From: Trebouxia sp. TZW2008
Taxonomy: Eukaryota; Chlorophyta; Trebouxiophyceae; Trebouxiales; Trebouxiaceae
Length of the DNA stretch: 41,171 nucleotides
NCBI GenBank assembly: GCA_002118135.1
Contig: BDIU01000129.1
Location: 1-41,171, forward strand
Direction: 5' to 3'
Shown here: in pieces, positions 32,903 through 41,171 of the stretch
Layout: every line of letters begins with the position of its first letter
Numbering within the stretch: the stretch's first letter is position 1
The notes under the pieces: model-generated
What the model was told of the DNA's origin: nothing
Databases searched by the model: none
Seen by the model: the letters and a program-made list of their open reading frames with translations, nothing else
Position numbers and translations under genes: made by a program

Positions 32903-34149
32903 TTATGATACATAGTACTTTGCAAACAGGTTCTCTGGTTTTGTCATTGCCTTAAACTCCAAAGCATTGCCACTAGGATCCTTGAAAAACATGGTCCATT
33001 GCTCGCCTGGCTGACCTGCATTGCAATCCACAGTTGCAGATGCTGGCATCACAGTCACATAGAGGGCCTTCTTAGGGGTCACTCATCCCATCTAGTCCAG
33101 TGCAAGCTAGCATAATGGTGCATTGGCCACCTGAGGTCTAGTCGTGCACCAGATGGCATTTTGCACTGCCGAAATCCAACTAAATAGAAGACACATGTGT
33201 GCTGCCATGCAACTGCAGCCAGTCAAGCTACGAAGAATCAGCAGCAAGTGTGGCAAAGCAGATCTGCAGGCTGCTGCAAGGTGCTTTTTGCAGCGCAGCT
33301 GCCTGTGCTCATGGCATGCATACTTCCTGGTGTTAATTGTGCAACATGATAAAACCAGGGCTGACTGGTCACACTGTAGCGCTACACCTGCACTGCTGCT
33401 GTGCACATTGCCTGCCTTACCTGCAAATCTCAAATGTGGCTTGATGACGAAGTTCACGCCGGCCTGCTTCACACGATCTGCCAGAATGTGAAACTGCTCC
33501 ACAGACAAAGCCAGGCCAAAATGTGGAACTGGGACTGGATCGCCATCCACGGCATTTGCAGATGCACTAGCATTGTAACCCTTGACATGATGGCAAACAA
33601 TCTGATGACCAAACAGATTATAGTCAACCCAGCCAGCAGCGCTTCTTCCCTCTGGACAGCCTAGCAAACTGCAGTGCACAAAACGCTGTGTCCAACACCT
33701 CATGAGTGACATCAAGCAAGATGTCTTATTTTTGCTTATTTGGCCTTGTGCATCTCTTCTGTGCTGTGATGTAGCAACTGTATATAAAACTGCTTGCCTT
33801 CCGTAAAAGCTTTTTGTATCTTCAAGATTGCTTACAGGGAAGGCAAGGTGGAATGGGGGCATGGCACTGCTTTGAGACTCTGCTGCAGCTGCTTGATGTT
33901 GCACCTCTGACGCTACAGCCTACGGTCACCTTAGCCTTAAGCGCAATTAGTAACGTAGAAGCCATTTGCAGGCATGTGAGTGTGTACCTGTGCTACGCTC
34001 TGCCGTTTTGCGTGACCGCAGTGTTGAGATTGTCTGTGAGCAGGTGATCGAGCGTGTTGCGTACGACTTGCGGCACAAAAGTTGCCGACAGGCGCGCATC
34101 GTGAACATGATATACACGATGCAGCAGTTGGCATGTTGATCGCGAACAT
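32903..34149 (-). CDS. VOC-superfamily protein (glyoxalase/extradiol dioxygenase-like)
   Basis: The exons on the minus strand are 34149-33988, 33919-33798, 33668-33421 and 33015-32903, giving about 214 residues. The core fits the predicted dioxygenase group of the vicinal oxygen chelate fold: [53 protein letters not shown] and [16 protein letters not shown]. His in FHLAF, His in PHFGLAL and Glu in LEFKA fit the metal ligands of that fold. The first exon encodes a Ser/Arg/Cys-rich leader without acids, probably an organelle transit peptide. The two leading exons are less certain than the rest. The intron after SFYG starts with GC (GCAAGC at 33797). Using it restores the family spacing between FYG and GCPEGRS. 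The substrate is unknown. Confidence 0.82.
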
Positions 34150-34608
34150 CGGACCAGGCGCTGCCAGCTTTGCGCGCAGGTGCACTTGTCCAAGTCGCCT
34201 CTGGCTGGTTTCTGGGCTGGAAATTTTGGCTCCTTTTGAATCACTTACTTTGAATCAATTAGCTGTCCTTGGGAAGTCTACACAGGAATCAACAGACAAT
34301 GTCAAACATGAACACAACGCAACACAGACACGCAACTGAAACAAATCAGCATTAAATTTTCTCAAGCGTTGAAAACTTGTCAACAAGGCGTTTTTAGCAA
34401 AATTTCAAGGTTCACTATTGTAATGATATAAAACTGAATCAGATCAGACTACATTTTCATAGCGATTACGCTTTGATAATTTCAGCAATCATACTCAAGG
34501 GCCTCATGGTATGCATGGACAGTCATTATGCATGTGCTTGTGCTGGCTGCGGCTGTCACATAGAAGCCTTACGTATGTATCATACAGGCATATAGTATAC
34601 AGGCATAA

Positions 34609-36612
34609 TTATCTGAACTTGGCTTTCTGGGCAACCTCATTGAGTGCTTTTCTCACAGAACCTGCATCGTCCTCTACGAGCACGCCAGCCTTCCAACAGC
34701 CTGTCCTGTCACCAATTGCTTTGTTCACAGCCCGCTCAGCATCCACAGCTTCTCTGCAAAACACTCAAGAGCTATGGCAAAGTGTCTGGCTCGCACTTTA
34801 TTCACATTCTACACTCACATTTGTCACTCATGTCCTGCGCTGCCTCTACTAAACGGAGCTCCTGTTATGACGCCAAAAGGCGTAGACTTTCATCTTCTCA
34901 TGGTGTCTAGTACGTTGTTGAGCCTAAAACTTGTGCATGGCAACCAAAACATCAAAGACAGGCTGCTCAGCATCCACAAACTTTTCCACAATCCAAGCGA
35001 GACATTCTGGCCTACAAAATCTTTGTTGCACAACATGCTACCGAATGGTGGCATCATGTTTTGCTACCTAGGAAAGGCCGGTCTCATGCTCAATTGACAA
35101 CCCTATTTGTGCTAAAACTGGACTGTGACAGTTGCAGCGTATTAAATGCAGCCATGACACACAGCTGCATCACTGGAGCAACAGTGTATTTGCGGCACAA
35201 ATGCTTACATGTTGCTACAATGTCTTGGCGATTTTTAAAGCTTGCGTCAGTGCAGTTTCGGGGCTTCGCTTCCAGATCATCAACTGAGTAAACATGACAT
35301 CACAGATGGTGGTGTCTGTAATAGGATACACAAGCTGAATGTATGATAATGCATAAGCTGATTCCAACAGCTGCCAGGGGAGTGGTTTCTCTTGCTGACC
35401 CTGCCTGTTGCGCTCGATATGGTTCTGACCAGACACCAGCAATGAAGGCCAAGCTCAACTAGCCAAATGGTCAGTGGTTCAGCACAAGGTACGCCGTTAG
35501 CGCCCAAAACAGAAGTGTCTATCAGTAGAGGCAGATGGAGAAGGAGGCAGTCCATAGCCAGATTGAGAGTGCAATGTGGAGAGCTGAAAGCTCTCTGAGA
35601 GCCGATCTCCTTGGACAGTTCACACAAGCAGCATGATTGAGATGCAAGCAGCAGGTTGCAGGCAATGCATGGCTCACCTGTTGCCCTTCCAGCCCACATA
35701 TCTAGCTAAGGACTGACTCCCCATAAGTCTGCTGGCTTTGATCCTGATGGCTTGATCATCCCACTTTGGCAGATACTGCTCACTGATATCCCTCCAGTTG
35801 CCAATGCCATGCTTCTCTATTGCCTGCAAAACAGAACAAGTTCAAGGCATGGTTATGGGCTGCAGGGCAGGACAGGACAGGGCGGGGCTAGGGGCAGGGC
35901 AGGGCGAAGGGCAGGGCAGGGCAAAGCAGGCCTACAGATGCGGGGCAAAGCAGGGCTATGGGCTGCGGGGCAAAGCAGGGCTATGGGCTGCAGGGCATAG
36001 CAGGACAGGACGGGGCAGGGGGAAGTAGGGCAAGGGCAGGACTCCGCAGGGCTTTAGGACAGCAGTCATGAACTGCTTGTGTTGCACAAAGGCTTCAAGC
36101 TCGTTTTTGTCAAAGCAGACATACAAGTAAAATTAACAATGCATGGTTCTGCATTCCTGTGCCATCTGTGTACTGGGTTAAAGGCAGTGAACTGTGTCTT
36201 TTTAAAAAGATCATTGTGCAGTGAGGGTAATGCTGTACCTCATATAGCAGGTCTCTTTCAGCATTGCCCCACTTTTTGTCATCGACTAGTACAACCTGTA
36301 AATTGACAGCATAGCATTGCGTGAGACACTGCAGCAACACAGCACACTGCCTGTGACTCGCAGTTTGCCTTCTTAGGTTTGAAGAACTCCTGATTGATGC
36401 AGCCATCTTCAGCCAGCATTGCTGCAGGGCTGAAGGCATTCCGCATGTCATGAACCCATTGCAGCCGCTCAGTCTTTTCTTCTTGAGGGACAGTGGCAAG
36501 CTGGAAGTCAGCCAAAAAGTGAGAAACATTAAGACTTGAGTCAGTTTTGTCAACTTCGATGTGAAGATCTGACCTGTTGCTCACGCCCCTGCAGGACAGC
36601 TGCTGATGCCAT
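34609..36612 (-). CDS. Small Myb/SANT-domain protein
   Basis: The exons on the minus strand are 36612-36574, 36500-36369, 36295-36239, 35823-35678 and 34753-34609. They join in frame to 172 residues. The central part, W then NAERDLLYE, AIEKHGIGNWRDISEQYLP and KWDDQAIRIKASRLMGSQSL, matches the Myb/SANT three-helix fold with its spaced tryptophans. It continues into ARYVGWKG. The last exon encodes a charged tail (GDRTGCWKAGVLVEDD). It is probably nuclear and DNA- or chromatin-binding. The target is unknown. The second intron appears to start with GC (GCAAAC at 36368); a GT donor nearby would break phase. A G-rich repeat fills the third intron. Confidence 0.78.
34945..35010 (-). repeat. Possible decayed copy of the start of SANT last exon
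   Basis: The plus-strand segment GGCTGCTCAGCATCCACAAA then CTTTTCCACAA at about 34960 resembles the last-exon acceptor region CCCGCTCAGCATCCACAGCT then TCTCTGCAAAA at about 34731-34760. It lies in the intron just upstream of the exon in transcript sense. The match is short. Confidence 0.45.
35860..36055. repeat. G-rich minisatellite (GGGCAGGGCA type)
   Basis: Many irregular units of GGGCAGGGCA, GGGGCAAAGCAGGGCTATGG and CAGGACAGGACAGGGC occur. The larger unit GGGCAAAGCAGGGCTATGGG is repeated at about 35943 and 35969. Runs of three to five G on the plus strand could form G-quadruplexes. It lies in an intron of the SANT gene, so the transcript would be C-rich. Confidence 0.9.
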
Positions 36613-37693
36613 CACGTATTGAGGTGCACAAGCTAGACCTGATCACTGCTGATCAAGCCCATAATTGCAGACAAACTAGAGATCAGGAATCGGGGTATTT
36701 ATAGTAGCTGATGGCAAACAAAATGAGTGGTACCAGACACCACCACAATCGCTGTTGAGCTATTCACGCTTGGCTGGACTACTTGCGGTGTTAGCAGATG
36801 CTGTCACGGCTAGTGCCACTGTAGATGACTCTGATTCAATTCGATCGAAGCTCAGATGTAGCAAACGGACAGCGCAAGTACATCAGTATGCTCTCCCTGG
36901 GTCTGTAGGGCAGCTCCAACGAGCCGGGCAAACCCGTCAGTGCTCCGTAACGCCCTCTGCTGAGGCACTGCGGGGCAATCATCTAGATTCCGAATTTTGA
37001 CCATTTGGCCAGATGCCGCAGCGGGGAGATAGAGAGAGACATGGTTTGCCTGCAGTTCTCGTCATACACGACAGGGCCTGCTGTCACGCAGACTGGCTGG
37101 CGAACAACATCGGGACATTAGAGGGGCAGTCGCGTGCCTGCGCAGTGCTCCTGCTAATCAGGAACGCAGCGCCTCACAAAGAGCTTAGCTGTCATCACCT
37201 GTCTCTGCTTTCCTCCTGTAACACTCCGTCGGTCAAGCAGCACGGCCCTCTGATTGAACACTCAGCCCGCCAGTAGTTGCATGGTCACCTGAGGGGGGCA
37301 AGCTGGGTGAGCTAGCCGACACGCGCCTTGTCGGTAAGTTGTGCACCGACTTCACTGTGATACGACCCTGCTTGTACGATGCTGAGAGTCGCTGTCACAC
37401 ATGTTCAATGTTTGCTTGTACAGTCATCCATCTTTGCACTCTGCTATATACACGTCGACAGCCTGCTGCAAAGGCGTCCTGCAGCACAACCTGCTCTGCC
37501 ACTGCTCTACTTTCAAGTTGCAAGGTCACTTTGCTGTATCACAACAGGTTGCCACTCAAAGTTGTCATCTCCAGAAGATTGTCGAGCCTGTGTCCGTATG
37601 CAGCTGACTTTGGAGATATCTCTGCTGCAAACCCGTCTTTATTTGCAGTGCTTGTCCACAGACTTGGAGCAGTGAGTTGTCCAGCAGGGTGAC
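36613..37693. other. Divergent intergenic region, no gene recognised
   Basis: This lies between the start of the SANT gene (minus) and the start of the Crinkler-like gene (plus). Open frames at about 36755-37276 look a little GC-richer than the surroundings, but they lack an ATG context, family motifs or partners. Confidence 0.4.
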
Positions 37694-39860
37694 ATGAGCC
37701 TTGCAAGTTTGCGGCAGTTTTTGTCAGAGAAGCTTGGCGAGAGAGATGCCAGGCGCTTCCGGGAGGTGCACCTGCAGAATTTGCTAGACAAGGAGTACAC
37801 TGATGCAAGTGCTCTGCAAGACGCCACGCGCGAGGGCTTGCAAACCCAGCCTGCTCTACCTGCTGCATTGGTGGATAAACTTTTGAAAGTATTTGGGCAA
37901 TCAGGTGATTTGAAGGCCTGCCTTGTCAAATTACATGTGTTGCATCTCTTGCCTCTCGTTTGGGCCAAAAGCCTGCATACAGACAGCATGCATGTTGCTG
38001 TGTGGGAATGCAGTGCCACACTGGCTACACTGGCGCCTTGACCACATGTGTGCCTTACCTTCAGGCGGGCCCCAAACAATAGCCGTAGACAAGACTGCAA
38101 GGAAAGTTGCACAGCTTGCACAGCTTGTCCAAGGCCCACCACCTGCCTTTGATGATTTGGAAGCCTTCCTCTTTCAGCATACAGAAGTTAAGTTGCCTGT
38201 GTTGGATGCCAAGTACTACAGCTTGATTGCTGCTAATGAGGCGCTCATGTCAAAAACTGAGCCTGCGTCTATGTCTGGGGCAGAAGCACTGGCAGAGGTG
38301 GTGACAGCAGCCCTCCGTATGGAATATGAGCCTGTTGAAGATGAAATTTCGCTTGCAGGTGCGCAAACAATGTCCTGCATCACTTTGTTTTGCTTCTACT
38401 TGTGGTCAAGGATGTGGTGTTGCGTCTGAGACCTATAACTTGCACATCACGAGGTAAGATGTGTATTGACAAGCTAGTGCATGTTTTTCTGACTGATGGC
38501 AAGCGCATAGCATGCTCTGACCTATTTTATTGCAGCCCTTGGGTAGAGCATGTGCAGGATGCCTGTTGATGGTATTGGCACAGTCAGACTTAGCACAATG
38601 ATGATCGAACTTAACATAGTGGTAATGCAGGCTTCGTGGATATGCTTCTGTGGCACATCTGGAGGTGTATGGACATGTACGACCAAGGCCCCAAGCTTGG
38701 TATGCGCCGCAAGAGGAACTGTGCTGAAGATTCTGCAACAATCAAGGGCAAGAAGCCTGACTTTTTTCTCCTTAGCTCTAGGGCATTGTTGTTCAAAGGA
38801 GAGGACAAAACATCTGAGGTTGACCTTCAGCAGGCACTAGAAGAACTGAGTACCAAGCTGAAAGATTGGGGGGCCGCTGTCCATGGCAAGGTGTGCAAGC
38901 TAACACACCCTATTGCCATGCACAATGCTGCGTGGTCTGTTTTTGCATATAACGATATGCAAAATACCATGTATGTCCTCAAATTTGGTTGTACATGTAG
39001 TACGCAGCATTTATGTTTTTGTTTGTCTCTTTGTAGGTGGAGTACCTTTTGTGCTATGCTTGCGCTGGCTCCCAGTTCCAGATGTGCTCCATGCAACTAG
39101 GGATGTCAGGGTCGACATCCACTGTCCCTAGCCATATTGGAGGACAGATTGCAGATCGTTTCCATAGCAGTACAATGTTATTGGGTCATGAAGGCGCAGA
39201 CCAAACAGCTGCCTGCAATGTTTTTGCCTGTGGGGCGCATAGAAAGTACCACATTCAGCATGGTACAGATTTTTGACAATTTCGTGCAGAAGCGAGTCAC
39301 CTTTTTTGACGAATTTTGGCCTCACGGACGTTGCCAGCTAATGCAAAAAGTATATGCAGCCAGCAAGGACTGTCCTTTTCTCGTACATGCCCTGCAGCCA
39401 CCCCATGCTTCCCAGAATGGGAAACAGTACATTGTAGACTTGGAACCGGTTGGGCAGCCAGTTCTCAGCAAGCATTCTGATCAGAGGCCGAAGTGTTCAC
39501 ATGAGTTGAAGAACAGCATCAGGTGTGCAACATCATTTCACAGACGATGAGTATTCGATGTGCCATGCATGGATTTTGTGACCTTATCTGCCCTGCATGT
39601 GTCGTTGCTCTGTTGCTGAGGTGTGAACTGGTTGATGTGCAAAGGATTCTTTTGTGTGTGGCGTGTGTGGCCTAACAAATCTTGGAGGGTCTTGTTTGTA
39701 TGCAGGTGTGCACTTCATGCTTTGAAGGTGTTGCACCAAGCTGGCTTTGCACATACTGACTTACGGTGGGAAAACATCATTCTGAAGCATGCCGGTCAGT
39801 GGATGCTGATCGACTTGGAATTTGCTTGTGTGTTGAACAGCATCCCTTTCACGCCAGAGG
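37694..39860 (+). pseudogene. Crinkler-like nuclease-kinase gene, frameshifted and truncated
   Basis: The exons are 37694-37904, 38065-38358, 38631-38890, about 39037 to 39522 (broken) and 39706-39860. The first part encodes an N-terminal helical region. Then comes KKPDFFLLSSRALLFKGEDK, which has the PD...ExK layout of a restriction-endonuclease-like domain. A kinase-like domain follows: VEYLLCYACAGSQFQM, EDRLQIVSIAVQ, and the catalytic loop HTDLRWENI with LIDLE in place of DFG. This nuclease plus kinase order is seen in Crinkler (CRN)-type proteins. Exon 4 changes frame between VEYLLCYACAGSQ and the EDRLQ part, near 39100, with no usable intron. The last exon ends in a GTGAGC donor at 39861, but no following exon is found before retroelement sequence starts at about 39904. 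A sequencing error at the frameshift is possible. The original role is probably self-defence or effector-like, by inference. Confidence 0.68.
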
Positions 39861-39903
39861 GTGAGCCCATGTCTTGATGTTCTTTGTATGTGAATGTATG
39901 TCC

Positions 39904-40245
39904 TCAAATGCATGCCTTAGAAAACACCAGAGCAGAATGCCCAAAACATGTTTGCAACCACCAGCGTGCAGCCTTATTGGCACAGCACCAGTTCTGTCCA
40001 AAGATAATGTCAAAATCATCATTGAGTCTCAACACAAAAGCATCAACATTGCCTGTCCAAGACTGAATTGTCACGTCTAGTGTGCAAACTCCTACACACT
40101 TGGCTTTGCTACCATTTGCCATTCGTAGACCAACTGACAATGCCTTGACTTGCAATTTATGCTTCTTGATGAACTCCTCTGCCACATAGCAATGTGAAGC
40201 ACCAGAATCAACCAACACCNNCGCTTCACTGGCCATGGCTGCCAT
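39904..40245 (-). CDS. Retroelement aspartic protease, truncated after domain
   Basis: The frame encodes VLVDSGASHCYV (active-site DSGA, retropepsin fold) and FDIIFGQNW near the C-terminal part of the domain, then stops at 39904. It is offset by one frame from gag. The two N bases lie at the change of frame, so a natural frameshift site and a sequence gap cannot be told apart. No polymerase sequence follows. Confidence 0.85.
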   Translation of the reverse strand: MAAMASEAXVLVDSGASHCYVAEEFIKKHKLQVKALSVGLRMANGSKAKCVGVCTLDVTIQSWTGNVDAFVLRLNDDFDIIFGQNWCCANKAARWWLQTCFGHSALVFSKACI

Positions 40246-41171
40246 GGTGGTTGCCGTTCTTGTTCTGCAACAGCACGAAACACCATCTTCAGCGTACTGT
40301 CACTGACAGCATTGGCAACTGGCAACGCATCAAGCTGTGCAGCTTGTAGCTCGGCACCAACTGGCATTGCACACTTTGCAGCAACAGGTATTGCATTTGC
40401 ACCAGTCACAACTCTCTTGACTGGTGGGGCAACCAAGACATCTTCCTTGCTAGGCAAAGCAGCAGAATTTACCTGACCAGCATTTTTAGATGGGCATTCG
40501 CGGGCCCAATGACCCATGCCACCGCATGCATTGCATCGGTCAGCTTGGCCTAGCTGCCTTGGCCTGTATTGGCCTGGACCCCTATACGGTCCCTTGCCTT
40601 TACCCTCATAGGGCTTGGAAGGCCCCTTCCCCTTGTCATTCCTGTTGTAGGGGTTCCAACGTTTGTTCTCAAACCTCCCACTCCTCTCAAAACGCTCTTC
40701 AGAGCCCTGAGACCCAGCAACTGCCAAGTTAGCTTCCACATTAGTGGCTGCCTTGACAACAGTGTCAATGTCCATCAGCACACTATGATCAGCAATGCCT
40801 TGCAGTTTGTCTACTATGCGCTTGCTAAGCCCTTGCAAGAACCAGGTGGCTTGTGTGGTCTTGTCAACTTGATGACCCACAACAATCCTGTTTGCCAACC
40901 CATGGAATTTGGATGCATATGACTCCACTGTCAACTCAGATTGCTTGCACTTTTGCAAATCAGCTCTTGCTTTCAAGCTGTCTGATGGCTTAACAAAGCG
41001 CTTGCAAAATGCATCCTTGAAAGTCAAGAAAGGAGCATCAGCACCTACAGCACTATCACCCTCATCACGCCACCATGCCAATGCATCGCCCCTCAGAAAG
41101 GTGATAATCTTTGACACTGGCTTATCAAAGTTTTCGGCCTGTGCCCAAAGCTGTGCAACATACAACCAGTC
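40222..41171 (-). CDS. Retroelement gag (capsid-like plus CCHC zinc knuckle), partial
   Basis: The open frame enters from the right edge and encodes a retrotransposon gag domain with FLRGDALAWWRDEG, FKDAFCKRFVKPSDSLKARA and QSELTVESYASKFHGL (typical gag signatures). A basic Gly/Lys/Pro stretch follows, then the zinc knuckle CNACGGMGHWAREC (C-x2-C-x4-H-x4-C), which binds RNA. The N-terminus is outside the window. The gag frame ends at two unknown bases (40220-40221), across which the protease frame takes over. Confidence 0.9.

Larger units (their letters stand above)
39904..41171 (-). mobile_element. LTR-type retroelement fragment (gag and protease)
   Basis: Minus-strand gag and aspartic protease coding sequence run from the right edge to about 39904, where the frame stops and host-gene sequence begins. 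No reverse transcriptase, integrase or LTR is visible on the left, so the element is cut off after the protease, either by deletion or by misassembly. The gag type with one CCHC knuckle followed by DSGA protease suits Ty3/gypsy-like elements of algae and plants. The 5' LTR would be to the right of the window. Confidence 0.85.

Noticed and set aside
34511..35097. Plus-strand open frames as a gene
   Set aside because: They run antisense to the SANT last exon and its intron, with no motifs or phase-consistent chain.
36755..37276. Two GC-rich open frames as a gene
   Set aside because: No ATG context, no recognised motif and no supporting splice structure.
1..41171. tRNA, rRNA or bacterial operon structure
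   Set aside because: I saw no cloverleaf or rRNA-like sequence by eye, and every recognised gene is intron-split. A tRNA scan could still find something missed.

Overview
The window is nuclear DNA from a eukaryote. The best fit is a chlorophyte green alga, probably trebouxiophyte-like. Every recognisable gene is split into 4 to 12 exons with GT-AG introns and a minority of apparent GC-AG introns. The gene families are a calcium-binding type II NAD(P)H dehydrogenase with a targeting sequence, SOUL haem-binding proteins, a Cnx2/MoaA-type molybdenum cofactor enzyme and a Crinkler-like nuclease-kinase. There are no bacterial-style operons. The lineage is inferred from gene content only.

Layout from left to right. 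1-60: end of a pogo/mariner-like element. 61-2052: gene-poor. 2053-4351 (-): weakly supported protein with axonemal-like tyrosine motifs. 5414-8940 (+): CCCH zinc finger plus methyltransferase-like protein. 9433-10992 and 11692-13006 (-): tandem secreted SOUL haem-binding paralogues with matching exon structures. 13294-20831 (+): 12-exon NDB-type NAD(P)H dehydrogenase with an EF-hand. 21701-24805 (-): histone H2B fold on an approximately 310-residue N-terminal extension. 25107-27602 (+): repeat-bearing hydrophilic orphan protein, divergent from the H2B gene across about 300 bases. 28546-32087 (+): GTP 3',8-cyclase (MoaA/Cnx2). 32903-34149 (-): VOC-superfamily (glyoxalase/dioxygenase-like) protein with a likely transit peptide. 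34609-36612 (-): small Myb/SANT protein. 37694-39860 (+): Crinkler-like PD-(D/E)xK plus kinase gene, frameshifted and cut short. 39904-41171 (-): gag and protease part of an LTR-type retroelement.

The most striking feature is structural. In at least seven of these genes, introns contain tandem, decayed copies (roughly 90-190 bp spacing) of the neighbouring exon edge, including the splice site. The NAD(P)H dehydrogenase gene has such copies beside six of its exons, and the H2B gene has five copies of one exon end. Many copies still carry an AG acceptor or GT donor but have acquired stops and indels. This looks like a general process in this genome that lengthens introns by tandem duplication across exon-intron junctions, and it leaves cryptic exons as by-product.

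The genes do not form one pathway. I built the exon models by reading conserved protein motifs and requiring reading phase to agree across each junction. They are predictions without transcript evidence.
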